A stretch of DNA of 64,000 bases from Curtobacterium guangdongense (GTDB lineage Bacteria > Actinomycetota > Actinomycetes > Actinomycetales > Microbacteriaceae), in NCBI RefSeq assembly GCF_049341845.1, contig NZ_JBMPIT010000007.1, forward strand, positions 1-64,000, in the 5' to 3' direction. This document shows positions 1-8,983 of this stretch, piece by piece (the stretch's first letter is position 1; every line of letters begins with the position of its first letter). Below the pieces are notes generated by a model. The model saw only the letters and a list, made by a program, of their open reading frames with translations. It did not search any database and had not been told where the DNA came from. The position numbers and the translations under genes are program-made.

Positions 1-31
1 CACCGCCACCATCACCGCCAAGATCAAGTAA
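1..31 (+). CDS. C-terminal end of an upstream gene (partial)
   Basis: Only the last nine codons are inside the window, encoding TATITAKIK followed by a TAA stop at 29-31. The frame is supported by the strong hairpin that follows at 63-104, as expected after a gene end. The product cannot be identified from so little sequence. Confidence 0.4.
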   Translation, partial: TATITAKIK

Positions 32-739
32 CACCCCGCGCCAGAAGCGCACCGCACCACACAACGGACACAGCACCCCGCTATCGCGGGGTGCTGTGTC
101 CGTTCCGCGGTGCAGCGGGACCGACTCACCATGCGCGACTCGGTTCCGAAGCCGTCGGAGCGTCTCCAACTGTTTGCCGATCGCGATCCGTCCGGCATCG
201 TCACCGGGGGCGTTCGGGAAAGCGTGGCGGAGGGTGTCGCGCCAGAGGCGTTGCTGCCGTCCCGCGGACTCTGTGCGCGAGACGGGGCGGATCAGCTTCA
301 CCCAAGCGCCGAACATCAGTTGCGCCACGACATCGTCGTGCGTCGCTCCTTCACCGCTCCGCTGATGACGCGTCCCGCGTTCCGCGGCAGCGACAGACGC
401 GCGGCTCCGTGCGTCGGCGAGCTGTCGTCGGAGGAGTGTGTAGACCGCCTCCGGCGTCGCGCCCTCAGTGGTCCAGTCGGACAGGGAGCCGTCGAGCAGG
501 GCAAGCTCGCCGAGCCGGGTGTCGATGGCGTTGCGCACCGCGATCTCGACGAACGACAGTTGCGCGTGCAGTGCGCCGGCGAGTTGCGTCGCCCAGAGGT
601 AGAGGTCGCCAGCTCGTGCAAGGTCTCCACCGGTGACTGATGCGTACGTGCGCAGGCGGGCCGCTCCCAAGAGGGCAGCCAGCGCCGGTTGACTCGCTGG
701 TCCCGAAACCGTAGCGTGGTCCTCACGAGCGTCGGGCAC
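1..739 (-). CDS. Abi-family (abortive-infection-like) protein, probably truncated at its C-terminus
   Basis: Read leftward from a GTG at 739-737, an open frame runs without a stop to the window edge. Its translation carries features of the Abi/Abi_2-like family: LYLWATQLAGALHAQLSFVE followed by IAVRNAID near residues 50-75, then DDVVAQLMFGAWVKL, RLWRDTLRHAFPN and the hallmark RLRNRVAHGE near positions 124-150. Some family members act in abortive phage infection or toxin-antitoxin systems; the function of this one is unknown. Family members normally continue for some tens of residues past the RNRxxH motif. Here the sequence changes at once to low-complexity text running through a terminator hairpin and antisense to another gene's end. 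I infer loss of the C-terminus by rearrangement. The start is uncertain because only a weak GAGG lies upstream. Confidence 0.6.
   Translation of the reverse strand, partial: MPDAREDHATVSGPASQPALAALLGAARLRTYASVTGGDLARAGDLYLWATQLAGALHAQLSFVEIAVRNAIDTRLGELALLDGSLSDWTTEGATPEAVYTLLRRQLADARSRASVAAAERGTRHQRSGEGATHDDVVAQLMFGAWVKLIRPVSRTESAGRQQRLWRDTLRHAFPNAPGDDAGRIAIGKQLETLRRLRNRVAHGESVPLHRGTDTAPRDSGVLCPLCGAVRFWRGVLLDLGGDGGG
63..104 (+). terminator. Intrinsic terminator, 19-bp perfect stem
   Basis: A perfect 19-bp inverted repeat (63-81 with 86-104) closes a 4-nt loop, TATC. It lies 31 bp after the stop of the partial gene ending at 31, so it most simply ends that transcript. It also lies inside the open frame of the leftward Abi-like gene, just beyond that gene's last recognisable motif, which suggests that gene is broken here. 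Confidence 0.75.
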
Positions 740-759
740 GGACCGGCGTGCATACCTCG

Positions 760-786
760 AAACCCCCTCGCATCGCGAGGGGGTTT
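760..786. terminator. Intrinsic terminator with T/A flanks
   Basis: A 12-bp perfect stem (760-771 with 775-786) has a 3-nt loop and is flanked by TTT on both strands. It lies downstream of the leftward XRE-family gene ending at 884 and upstream of the Abi-like gene, so it should stop transcription of the regulator. Confidence 0.7.
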
Positions 787-883
787 CTGTTTGCGGTGGT
801 CCGTCCATCGTTCCGTCGACCATCCGGCAACGCTACGAGGCCGGTGTGCCGGAGGGAATCGCAAGTGTGATCGGCTCCGCGGT

Positions 884-1762
884 TCAGCGAGCAGCGGTGG
901 TCGTGCCGATGACCGAGAGCAGCCGGAGTCGCTCAGCAGTCACGCTGCCCGGCTCGGCGGTGTGCACGAGGAGCACGTGCGACTGCTCGGGGTCGTGCAG
1001 CACCTGGCAGTGCAACGTCAGCTCCCCGACCTCGGGGTGGACGTACCGCTTGACCTCGCGCGGACGGACCCCGACCTCGTGCAGCGCCCAGACCTCCCGG
1101 AACTCGGCGCTCCTCGCGAGCAGGGTGTCCGCGAGGTGCGCCGCCCGCGACCCGGGACCGCGCCGAGCGACGACCTCTCGGAGACCGGACGCGTACATCC
1201 GGGACATGAAGGCGTGGTCTTCGACCGGGTAGAGCTCCCGGACCTCCGTCTGGGTGAACCACCGGAACCCGGAGCTCCGCGCGTCGCCGGTGTACCGCGA
1301 GTGGTCGCCGACGAGCGCCACGCCGAGCGGTGTCTGCCGCAGGGTCTCGCCGACCTCGTTCGACACCTCGGCCGCGGTGTCGACGAGGCTGTCGAGGATC
1401 CGCATCATCCCCGGGGACACGTGGTCGCAGCCCACGCTCCGCGTCGGTGGTTCGTGCCCGGCCAGACGGAACAGGTGGTCGCGCTCGTCGATCGTCAGCC
1501 GGAGGCCCTGCGCGATCGCGGCGAGCATCTGCTCCGACGGCTGTGGGCCGCGTTCGCGTTCGAGTCGCGCGTAGTAGTCCGTCGACATGTTCGCGAGCAG
1601 GGCCGCCTCCTCGCGACGGAGCCCGGCGGTCCGCCGACGCTGTCCACGCGGCAGCCCGACGTCCTCCGGTTGCAGGGCATGCCGGCGACCACGGAGGAAG
1701 TCCGCCAGTGCGCTTCGATCGATCACGTCGTCATCCTCTCGCGACGCGCCCGTCCGAGCCAC
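884..1762 (-). CDS. XRE-family transcriptional regulator with MmyB-type ligand-binding domain
   Basis: The 292-residue protein has an N-terminal helix-turn-helix of the HTH_31 type around residues 20-105, with the signature GLRREEAALLANMSTDYYAR and LERERG. A MmyB/MLTR-like C-terminal domain follows (about 115-285; for example HPEVGELTLHCQVL near the end). Such regulators usually sit divergent to short-chain dehydrogenases and control them in response to small hydrophobic ligands. That arrangement is seen here, with an SDR starting at 1850 on the other strand. The start could instead be the GTG at 1726 (VIDRSALADFLR), which would remove a poorly conserved 12-residue leader. Confidence 0.88.
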   Translation of the reverse strand: MARTGASREDDDVIDRSALADFLRGRRHALQPEDVGLPRGQRRRTAGLRREEAALLANMSTDYYARLERERGPQPSEQMLAAIAQGLRLTIDERDHLFRLAGHEPPTRSVGCDHVSPGMMRILDSLVDTAAEVSNEVGETLRQTPLGVALVGDHSRYTGDARSSGFRWFTQTEVRELYPVEDHAFMSRMYASGLREVVARRGPGSRAAHLADTLLARSAEFREVWALHEVGVRPREVKRYVHPEVGELTLHCQVLHDPEQSHVLLVHTAEPGSVTAERLRLLSVIGTTTAAR

Positions 1763-1849
1763 GGATCGTCAGGCCGTGGATGTCGTGCACGGGGTCGGCG
1801 CATGCTCGACCGAGGCGCCACGAGGTGCCGCGAACGAGGAGACGACACG

Positions 1850-2830
1850 ATGCCACGCACCCACGACGACGTCACGATCCCCGACCTCACCGGCCGACGG
1901 GCCCTGGTCACCGGCGCCAGCGACGGCATCGGTCTCGGCATCGCCACCCGGCTGGCCGCTGCCGGCGCCGAGGTCGTGATGCCGGTCCGCAACCGGCGGA
2001 AGGGCGAGGCCGCCGTCGACCGCATCAGGCAACAGCACCCGCACGCCGCGCTGCGGCTGGAGGAGATGGACCTGTCGTCGCTGACCTCCGTGGCGACACT
2101 CACCGATCGCCTCCGCTCGCAGGGCGACCCCCTGCACCTGCTGATCGGCAACGCGGGCGTGATGACGCCACCGGAGCGGCAGGAGACGGAGGACGGCTTC
2201 GAACTGCAGTTCGGCACGAACCACCTCGGGCACTTCGCGCTCGTCGGTCAGCTCCTCCCGCTCCTGCGAGCCGGCAGCGCACGCGTGGTGATGCAGACGA
2301 GCATCGCGGCCCGACAGGCCCGGATCGGCTGGGACGACCTCCAGTCCGAACGTCCCTACGACGGCAACCGCGCCTACGCGGCGTCGAAGCTCGCCTGCGC
2401 ACTCGTCGGGTTCGAGCTCAGCAGACGGAGTCGAGCGGGTGGTTGGGGCATCACGAGTGCGGTGAGCCACCCGGGTGTCGCACCGACGAGTCTCCTGGCC
2501 GCCCGTCCGGAAGTCGGGCGAACGCAGGACACGACCGCGGTCCGGGTCATCCGGTGGTTGTCGTCACGCGGGCTCCTCGTCGGGACCATCGACTCCGCCG
2601 GGCAGCCCGCACTGCTCGCCGCGACGGGTGCCGACCTGGACGGCGCCTTCACCGGTCCGCGGTGGCCGGGTGGGCTCGGTGGACCGGCAGCCCGGCGCGA
2701 GCCATGGGCGCCGATGCGCGACGAACCGGCGGCGGCCCGACTGTGGACCGTCTCCGAGGAGCTCAGCGGTGTCCGGTTCCCGGAGCCGACCGGACGCGAC
2801 CAGGAGCCCCGGCCGATGATGGGGGGATGA
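1850..2830 (+). CDS. Short-chain dehydrogenase/reductase (retinol-dehydrogenase-like)
   Basis: A 326-residue NAD(P)-dependent oxidoreductase of the SDR superfamily. It shows the cofactor motif TGASDGIG near residue 20, NAGV near residue 100, the long 'extended classical' insertion typical of retinol-dehydrogenase-like SDRs, and the catalytic YAASK near residue 170. The ATG at 1850 is chosen because AACGAGGAG lies a few bases upstream and the dinucleotide-binding fold begins shortly after. The substrate is unknown. The stop overlaps the start of the VOC gene in ATGA, so the two are translationally coupled. The divergent XRE/MmyB gene is the likely regulator. Confidence 0.88.
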   Translation: MPRTHDDVTIPDLTGRRALVTGASDGIGLGIATRLAAAGAEVVMPVRNRRKGEAAVDRIRQQHPHAALRLEEMDLSSLTSVATLTDRLRSQGDPLHLLIGNAGVMTPPERQETEDGFELQFGTNHLGHFALVGQLLPLLRAGSARVVMQTSIAARQARIGWDDLQSERPYDGNRAYAASKLACALVGFELSRRSRAGGWGITSAVSHPGVAPTSLLAARPEVGRTQDTTAVRVIRWLSSRGLLVGTIDSAGQPALLAATGADLDGAFTGPRWPGGLGGPAARREPWAPMRDEPAAARLWTVSEELSGVRFPEPTGRDQEPRPMMGG

Positions 2831-3297
2831 ACGATCCCATCGTCGTGCCGCTCGGCTTCTCGCACGTGCGGCTCACCGTCACCGACATCCACCGGAGCAA
2901 GGCCTTCTACGAGCTGCTGTTCGGCATGCCGCCCGGGAGCGACTTCAGCGACCAGTTCGACGACCCGACGATCCACGACGACCCGTGGCGGACCTACGGC
3001 GGGTGCTCGTTCACCTTCGGCGGCCAGACCCTCGGACTGCGTCCGGTGGCGGAGTCGGGTGACCGGTTCGATCCCGACCGCGTCGGCCTCGACCACGTGT
3101 CCTTCCGGGTCGGATCGGTCGACGACCTGCACGATGCGGTGTCGCGGCTCGACGAGGCGGGCATCGAGCACGGTGCGGTGACGGACCTCCCGCCGTTCGG
3201 TCTCGTGATCCTGTCCGTACAGGATCCCGACGACGTGAACCTGGAGTTCGCCGCGCCCCGTCCGAAAGACGCGTCCGTCACCCGGACCTCCAGCTGA
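2827..3297 (+). CDS. VOC family (glyoxalase/bleomycin-resistance fold) protein
   Basis: The 156-residue protein opens with FSHVRLTVTDIHRSKAFYEL, the characteristic first beta-alpha-beta unit of a vicinal-oxygen-chelate domain. A second half follows with GLDHVSFRVGSVDDLHDAV and ends in DPDDVNLEF, where the metal-ligand glutamate is expected. It is a single two-module VOC domain with no added domains. It overlaps the preceding SDR by 4 bp and so belongs to the same operon. Family members include glyoxalases, dioxygenases and drug-binding proteins, and the substrate here cannot be told. Confidence 0.85.
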   Translation: MNDPIVVPLGFSHVRLTVTDIHRSKAFYELLFGMPPGSDFSDQFDDPTIHDDPWRTYGGCSFTFGGQTLGLRPVAESGDRFDPDRVGLDHVSFRVGSVDDLHDAVSRLDEAGIEHGAVTDLPPFGLVILSVQDPDDVNLEFAAPRPKDASVTRTSS

Positions 3298-3347
3298 TTC
3301 GGAAGGCGTCGGCGTTGCGTGACCGGCGTCAGACAACAGGAGGACAC

Positions 3348-4166
3348 ATGAGCACGACCTGGTTCATCACCGGCGCGTCGAAGGGCTTCGGCCGCGAGTG
3401 GGCCGAAGCCGCCCTCGAGCGCGGGGACTCCGTCGCCGGCACCGCACGGAACCCCGACGACGTGCAGGCGCTCGTCGAGCAGTACCCCGACACGTTCCTC
3501 GGCATCCAGCTCGACGTCACCGACCGCTCGGCCGACTTCACCGCCGTGCAGCGTGCAGCCGACCACTTCGGCTCCCTCGACGTCGTCGTGAACAACGCCG
3601 GCTACGGCCACTTTGGCATGGTCGAGGAGCTCACCGAGGACGAGGTCCGTGCCCAGCTCGAGACGAACCTGTTCGGCGCGCTGTGGGTCACGCAGGCGGC
3701 GCTGCCGATCATGCGCGAGCAGGGTTCGGGGCACATCATCCAGGTGTCGAGCATCGGTGGCATCAGCGCGTTCCCGACCGTCGGCGCGTACCACGCGTCG
3801 AAGTGGGCGCTCGAGGGCCTCTCGCAGTCGCTGGCGCAAGAGGTCGCCGACTTCGGCATCCACGTCACCCTCATCGAGCCCGGTGGGTTCTCCACCGACT
3901 GGTCCGGCCCGTCGTCGAAGCAGAGCGAACCGATCGACGCCTACGCCGACGTGCGCGAGGCGGCCTCGAATCGCCCGTCGGCGTCGGACCCGGGCAAGCC
4001 CGAGGCGACCCGCTCGGCGATCCTCAAGGTCGTCGACGCGGATCAGCCGCCGCTGCGGGTCTTCTTCGGCAAGGCGCCGCTCGGCATCGCGGAGAAGGAC
4101 TACGAGTCGCGTCTGGCGACCTGGCGGGAGTGGCAGCCCGTGTCCGAGGAGGCACACGGCGCCTGA
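3348..4166 (+). CDS. SDR family oxidoreductase
   Basis: A 272-residue classical SDR: TGASKGFG cofactor motif at about residue 8, NNAGYG near 80, the catalytic serine in QVSSIGGI near 130 and YHASK near 150. The ATG at 3348 follows a strong ACAGGAGGA ribosome site. The family includes short-chain dehydrogenases acting on ketones, alcohols and quinones, and the substrate is not predictable here. It lies 50 bp after the VOC gene and may be co-transcribed with it. It converges on the polyamine operon with only 26 bp between stops and no obvious terminator. Confidence 0.88.
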   Translation: MSTTWFITGASKGFGREWAEAALERGDSVAGTARNPDDVQALVEQYPDTFLGIQLDVTDRSADFTAVQRAADHFGSLDVVVNNAGYGHFGMVEELTEDEVRAQLETNLFGALWVTQAALPIMREQGSGHIIQVSSIGGISAFPTVGAYHASKWALEGLSQSLAQEVADFGIHVTLIEPGGFSTDWSGPSSKQSEPIDAYADVREAASNRPSASDPGKPEATRSAILKVVDADQPPLRVFFGKAPLGIAEKDYESRLATWREWQPVSEEAHGA

Positions 4167-4192
4167 CACGGAACGAGCGAGCAGGCCACCGG

Positions 4193-4846
4193 TCAGGCGA
4201 TGATGTTGACCGCGCGCGAGATGACCAGGGCCATCAGGATGAACCCGCCGACGGACTGGTAGGCCATGATCATCTTCGCGCGGACGGTCATCGGCATCGT
4301 GTCGGTCGGGCTGAACGCCACCATGTTCGTGAGCGCCACGTAGAGGTAGTCGAGGTACACCGGACGCCACGCGGCGGTGCGGGAGTCGGTCTCCTGCGGG
4401 AACTGGAAGTCCGCCTCGTCGGACTCCCAGAGCCCCGGACGCCGTCGTGCGACCGGCCCGCCGCGGTCGAGCTCCCAGTAGACGAGCCCGAACGCGATGA
4501 TGCTGCTCACCCACACCTGGAGCGCGGTGAGCAGCACGGCCCCGCCGTCCGCATGGCCGACGAGGAGCTCCATCACCGTCCGGATGACGGTGAGCTGGTT
4601 CGCGACCGTGAGCATGATCGCGAGCCCGACCGACAGCCATCTCGACCACGTCGTCTCGCGGGACAGCCGCCGCGGGTTGAACACGATAAGGGGCACGAGC
4701 AACAGGACACCGAGGAGCGGCACGACCCACGACGGGAAGAACAGCACCCGGCTCGGCAGGAGCAGCGCGAGCGCGAGGTTGACGAGGATCGCGGCGGCGA
4801 CCGGGAAGCGGTGCTCGTGCTGGTGTCTGACCTTCGACGGGCTCAC
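4193..4846 (-). CDS. DUF1345-like integral membrane protein
   Basis: A 217-residue protein with about six hydrophobic segments. The C-terminal pair contains YLDYLYVALTNMVAFSPTDT and a following AYQSVGGFILMALVISRAVN, which is the conserved core of DUF1345 proteins. The GTG at 4846 is taken as the start because it overlaps the amine-oxidase stop in GTGA and excludes an arginine-rich leader. It is the last gene of the leftward polyamine operon. Its role is unknown; position suggests a link to amine metabolism or membrane transport, but this is guilt by association only. Confidence 0.78.
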   Translation of the reverse strand: MSPSKVRHQHEHRFPVAAAILVNLALALLLPSRVLFFPSWVVPLLGVLLLVPLIVFNPRRLSRETTWSRWLSVGLAIMLTVANQLTVIRTVMELLVGHADGGAVLLTALQVWVSSIIAFGLVYWELDRGGPVARRRPGLWESDEADFQFPQETDSRTAAWRPVYLDYLYVALTNMVAFSPTDTMPMTVRAKMIMAYQSVGGFILMALVISRAVNIIA

Positions 4847-6177
4847 GCGCCGAGTGTAGAGGCCAGCTCGTCCGCCGGGACCTCCCGTCCGAGGATGCGC
4901 GACGCCGCTCGCAACCCGGACAGCAGCGCCCCGTGCACGGTCGCGGGGTCGTCGCCCCACGTCGCCTCGCCCGCGAGCTGCACGCGACCGACGGGTGTCC
5001 CGAGCAGGTCGTGGTCGTCAGGCGACGAGCCGACGTGCAGGTACGAGTACGACCCCTTCGCGAACGGGTCCGCCGCCCACCGGGTGATGCGCACGGCCTC
5101 GGGCTCCGGCACCGATGGGCCGAACAGCAACCGCAGGGCCGCCAGCCCCTCGGCGACGATCTCGGCGTCGGACAGCGTCTCGAGTCGACGTGCTCCGGAG
5201 CCGCCGACGAGCGCCGCCAGCACCGGCACCCCGGTCACGCGGGACATGTCGTACCAGGAGTGCCAGTCGACGCCGGCGTCCCCCTGCTGCCGGATCACCC
5301 AGGAGTGCCAGAACGCCGAGGGGAAGCGGAAGAACACCTTGTCGTAGACACCCATCCCGAGCCGGTCGAGCGCACCGGCGACGGGATCGGACAACGGCGG
5401 TGAGAACGTGATGTCCCCGGCCTTGAGGACCCCGAGCGGCACGGTCACGACCACCCGGGACGCGGACACGGACGACCCGTCGGCGAGGTCGACCCGGACG
5501 GACGACGGCGTGGTGGTCACCGCACGGACCACGGACGACAACCGGACGTCGAGCCCGGCGGACAGCCGGACGGCGTACTGCCCGTACCCGCCGGGGAACA
5601 CGACCTCGTCCCCGGCGACGTGCTCCTCGTCGAGCCCGTGGGCGTCGAGGTCGGTGACGGGCGCGCCGCAGAGGTCCTCGGAGCGGTGCGCCATGTACTC
5701 GGTCACGCGATCCGCCCGTGAGCCGGTCCACCCGAGCGTCGACAGCACCGACGCGACGGCCGACGCGTAGGTGGTCCCCGGTGGCGAGGCGTCGACGACG
5801 GCAGGCAGGAGGTCGTCGACCGAGTGGAGGTCGGCCACCAGTGACGAACCCGACACCCGAGCACCGGACGGGTCGTGCCACGCGATCGGGCGCCCGTCGA
5901 ACTGGAAGCTCCCGACCGTGAACTCCACGGTCTCGATCCCGAACGCCGACGCCAACGACCAGAGCGGGTTGCCCTCGACGCCGTGGATCCACGACGCCCC
6001 GAGGTCGACCGGCACCCCGAGCGCGGCGTCCGTCCAGGTGCGCCCGCCGATGCGGTTGCGGGCCTCGAGCACGACGACCCGCTGCCCGCCGAGCGCGAGT
6101 GCCCGCGCAGCTGCGAGCCCGGAGACCCCGGCACCGATCACCACGACGTCGAACGCCGACGGAGGAACGACCGCCAT
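4843..6177 (-). CDS. Flavin-containing monoamine oxidase family protein
   Basis: A 444-residue FAD enzyme. The N-terminus carries VVVIGAGVSGLAAARALA (Rossmann GxGxxG), then VVVLEARNRIGGRTWT and a DLGASWIHG motif, the standard amine-oxidase sequence. The C-terminal LAGEATWGDDPATVHGALLS is the second FAD-contact region. It should oxidise an amine or polyamine to an aldehyde with oxygen as acceptor, giving peroxide and ammonia. The ATG at 6177 overlaps the upstream oxidase stop in ATGA. Its position between a PuuB-like oxidase and DUF1345 in an AsnC-led operon supports a polyamine substrate. Confidence 0.9.
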   Translation of the reverse strand: MAVVPPSAFDVVVIGAGVSGLAAARALALGGQRVVVLEARNRIGGRTWTDAALGVPVDLGASWIHGVEGNPLWSLASAFGIETVEFTVGSFQFDGRPIAWHDPSGARVSGSSLVADLHSVDDLLPAVVDASPPGTTYASAVASVLSTLGWTGSRADRVTEYMAHRSEDLCGAPVTDLDAHGLDEEHVAGDEVVFPGGYGQYAVRLSAGLDVRLSSVVRAVTTTPSSVRVDLADGSSVSASRVVVTVPLGVLKAGDITFSPPLSDPVAGALDRLGMGVYDKVFFRFPSAFWHSWVIRQQGDAGVDWHSWYDMSRVTGVPVLAALVGGSGARRLETLSDAEIVAEGLAALRLLFGPSVPEPEAVRITRWAADPFAKGSYSYLHVGSSPDDHDLLGTPVGRVQLAGEATWGDDPATVHGALLSGLRAASRILGREVPADELASTLGA

Positions 6178-7538
6178 CAGTGCCCAGTCACCTTCGAGCG
6201 CATCCGGGCGGCCACGCTCGGTCGTCCGGTCAGTCGTTCCTCGCGATCGGCGATGTCCGTCGCCACGAGTCCGGCGTTCGCCCCGAGGAACCGCAACGGC
6301 TCCGGCTCCCAGTCCGGTGAGTGGTGCCCGACCCATGGCAGCGACGTCAGGTCGGACGAGACTCCACGCACGAGGTCGGCCAGCGTCCGCCCCGCCAGGT
6401 TCGTCGTCGAGAGCCCGTCGCCGACGTACCCGCCGGCCGACCCCACGGAACCGTCCCAGGTCACCGAGGCGCACCAGTCGCGGGGTACCCCGATCGGGCC
6501 GCCCCACGTGTGCGTGACCCCGACGTCACCGACGTCGGGGAAGAGCTCGGCGAGCGTCGTGCGCAGGTGGCGGAACACCCTCGGCACCCGGTCGTACGAG
6601 TTCCGGATCGTGGAACCCCAGTGGTACCGGGCTCCGCGGCCGCCGAACGCGAACCGGTCGTCCGCGGTGCGCTGTCCGTAGATCAACAGGTGCCGGTAGT
6701 CCGAGAACGTCTGCCCGTGCTCCAGCCCGATCCGCCCCCACGCCGCCTCGGACAGCGGCTCGGTCGCGATCATCAGCGAGTACAGCGGCATGATCCGCCG
6801 CCTGGTCTGCGGCATCGTCGCCCCGTAGCCCTCGAGCGCGACGACGACCGCGCCGGCCGAGACGGTCCCGGAGGTGGTGACCACACGCCCTGGAGCCCAC
6901 GACACGGCGGGCGTGCGCTCCGCGATCACGACGCCACGGGCCTCCAGTGCGGCCGCCAGGCCACGGACCAACGCGGCCGGCTGCAGGCGCGCGCAGTCCG
7001 GGGTGAACGCGACCCCGACGGAACCGGCGGCGTCGCCGGGGCGCGCGGACCGGTAGTCCATGTCGTCGCCGAAGGCGGCGGACGCGTCGACCTCTGCGCG
7101 AGCTGCGCGGTCCTGCACCGCCGATCGCGCGTAGAGCACGGTGCCGCCCTTGACGAAGTCGCAGTCGATCCCGGCATCGTCCGCTGCGCGGCCGACCTCG
7201 TCGACCGTGTCCCGCATCGCCCGCCGCATGGCGAGTGCCGCGTCACGGCCGGCGTGCTCGGCGATCTCCGCCGCTTCGCGCGGGAAGAGCGCCGAGCACC
7301 ACCCGCCGTTCCGTCCGGAGGCGCCGAATCCGGCGATCTCCTTCTCGACGACGACGATCTGGAGGCTCGGGTCGGCCTGGTGCAGGTACCACGCGGTCCA
7401 GAGACCGGTCAGTCCACCGCCGATGACACAGACGTCCGCCGAGCGGTCGCCGTCGAGCGGCGGCCGAGGCGTCAGGTCGTCGCGGCCGGAGGCCACGAGC
7501 TGGTCCATCCAGAACGAGACCCGCCGGTAGCCGGACAC
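6177..7538 (-). CDS. FAD-dependent oxidoreductase, gamma-glutamylputrescine-oxidase-like (DAO fold)
   Basis: A 453-residue D-amino-acid-oxidase-fold flavoprotein. It has VCVIGGGLTGLWTAWYL for FAD binding near residue 40, VVVEKEIAGFGASGRNGGW and a C-terminal GYVGDGLSTTNLAGRTLADL, as in PuuB-like enzymes. Homologues oxidise amine groups of putrescine derivatives or N-methyl amino acids to aldehydes with peroxide release. I chose the GTG at 7538, two bases after the aminotransferase stop, giving the N-terminus VSGYRRVSFWMDQL; an internal ATG some ten codons later is possible. It is the third gene of the AsnC-led operon. Confidence 0.87.
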   Translation of the reverse strand: MSGYRRVSFWMDQLVASGRDDLTPRPPLDGDRSADVCVIGGGLTGLWTAWYLHQADPSLQIVVVEKEIAGFGASGRNGGWCSALFPREAAEIAEHAGRDAALAMRRAMRDTVDEVGRAADDAGIDCDFVKGGTVLYARSAVQDRAARAEVDASAAFGDDMDYRSARPGDAAGSVGVAFTPDCARLQPAALVRGLAAALEARGVVIAERTPAVSWAPGRVVTTSGTVSAGAVVVALEGYGATMPQTRRRIMPLYSLMIATEPLSEAAWGRIGLEHGQTFSDYRHLLIYGQRTADDRFAFGGRGARYHWGSTIRNSYDRVPRVFRHLRTTLAELFPDVGDVGVTHTWGGPIGVPRDWCASVTWDGSVGSAGGYVGDGLSTTNLAGRTLADLVRGVSSDLTSLPWVGHHSPDWEPEPLRFLGANAGLVATDIADREERLTGRPSVAARMRSKVTGH

Positions 7539-7540
7539 GG

Positions 7541-8983
7541 TCAGATCTTCGACGATGCCTCGGACAGGACGCTCCGCAGGATCGAGGTGATCTCGCGGAA
7601 CTCCGGCTGCCCGATGGTCAACGGCGGAGCGAGCTGCACGACGGGGTCGCCACGGTCGTCGGCGCGGCAGTACAGCCCCGCGTCGAACAGCGCCTTCGAC
7701 AGGAACCCGCGGAGCAGGCGCTCGGACTCGTCGTCGTCGAACGTGGTCTTCGTGGCCTTGTCCTTGACGAGCTCGATGCCGTAGAAGTACCCGGCACCGC
7801 GGACGTCGCCGACGATCGGCAGGTCGAGCAGGGTGTCGAGTTCGGCGCGGAAGAGCGGGGCGTTCTGCTGGACGTTCTGCAGCAGCCCCTCTTCCTCGAA
7901 GATGTCGAGGTTCTCCATGGCGACGGCGGCGGAGACCGGGTGCCCGCCGAACGTGTACCCGTGGTAGAAGGTCGTGTCGCCCTCGGCGAACGGCTCGAAG
8001 ATCCTGTCGCTGATGATCGTCGCGCCGATGGGGGAGTACCCGGAGGTCATCGCCTTCGCGCACGTGATCATGTCCGGGACGAAGCCGTACGTGTCGCAGG
8101 CGAACATCGTGCCGATGCGACCGAACGCGCAGATGACCTCGTCCGAGACGAGCAGCACGTCGTACTCGTCACAGATCTCACGCACCCGCTGGAAGTACCC
8201 GGGCGGCGGGGTGAAGCAGCCGCCGGAGTTCTGCACCGGTTCGAGGAAGACGGCCGCGACGGTGTCCGGCCCCTCGAACTCGATCATCTCGCGGATGCGC
8301 TCGGCCGCCCAGTACCCGAACTCCTCCTCGCTCTGCCCGGCGAAACCCATCTCGTCGGCGCGGTAGTAGTTCGTGTTCGGCACACGGAGGCCGCCGGGGG
8401 TCAGCGGCTCGAACATCTGCTTCATCGCGGGGATGCCGGTGATCGCGAGGGCGCCCTGCGGGGTGCCGTGGTAGGCGACCGCGCGGGAGATCACCTTGTG
8501 CTTCATCGGCTTGCCGCGGAGCTTCCAGTAGTACTTCGCGAGCTTGAACGCCGTCTCGACCGCTTCGCCGCCGCCGGTGGAGAAGAACACCTTGTTGAGG
8601 TCACCAGGGGCGTGGTCGGCCAGGCGGTCGGCGAGCTCGATCGCCGCGGGGTGCGCGTACGACCAGATCGGGAAGAAGCTCAGCGTCTCGGCCTGCTTGG
8701 CGGCCATCTCGGCCAGGCGCTTCCGTCCGTGGCCGGCGGCGACGACGAACAGGCCGGAGAGTCCGTCGATGTAGCCCTTGCCGTGGCTGTCGTAGACGTG
8801 GTGGCCCTCGCCGCGGACCATGATCGGGACCTCGGCACCCGCTTGGTTCGCACCGTGCCGGGCGAAGTGCATCCAGAGGTGGTCGCGGGACTTGCGCTGC
8901 AGGTCCTCGTTGTCGACCGGTGCGAACGGGTCGTAGGAGCCGAGTCGCGTGGGCTGTTCGGTCTTCTGGTCGGAGATGGTCAT
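7541..8983 (-). CDS. Class III PLP-dependent aminotransferase (putrescine/polyamine-pyruvate type)
   Basis: A 480-residue fold-type I omega-aminotransferase. It has the PLP phosphate-binding STGGGEAVETAFKLAKYY, SDEVICAFGRIG for the cofactor aspartate, and MITCAKAMTSGYSPIGA with the Schiff-base lysine. It would move the terminal amine of putrescine, beta-alanine or a similar omega-amine to pyruvate or another keto acid. The ATG at 8983 overlaps the AsnC stop in ATGA. The divergent 4-aminobutyraldehyde dehydrogenase would oxidise its aldehyde product, which favours a SpuC-like putrescine role. Confidence 0.9.
   Translation of the reverse strand: MTISDQKTEQPTRLGSYDPFAPVDNEDLQRKSRDHLWMHFARHGANQAGAEVPIMVRGEGHHVYDSHGKGYIDGLSGLFVVAAGHGRKRLAEMAAKQAETLSFFPIWSYAHPAAIELADRLADHAPGDLNKVFFSTGGGEAVETAFKLAKYYWKLRGKPMKHKVISRAVAYHGTPQGALAITGIPAMKQMFEPLTPGGLRVPNTNYYRADEMGFAGQSEEEFGYWAAERIREMIEFEGPDTVAAVFLEPVQNSGGCFTPPPGYFQRVREICDEYDVLLVSDEVICAFGRIGTMFACDTYGFVPDMITCAKAMTSGYSPIGATIISDRIFEPFAEGDTTFYHGYTFGGHPVSAAVAMENLDIFEEEGLLQNVQQNAPLFRAELDTLLDLPIVGDVRGAGYFYGIELVKDKATKTTFDDDESERLLRGFLSKALFDAGLYCRADDRGDPVVQLAPPLTIGQPEFREITSILRSVLSEASSKI

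Noticed and set aside
689..1849. A long open plus-strand frame upstream of the first SDR, giving a continuous reading through 1850
   Set aside because: It is antisense to the XRE/MmyB gene and has Arg/Gly/Pro-rich shadow composition; the SDR has its own ribosome site and domain start at 1850.
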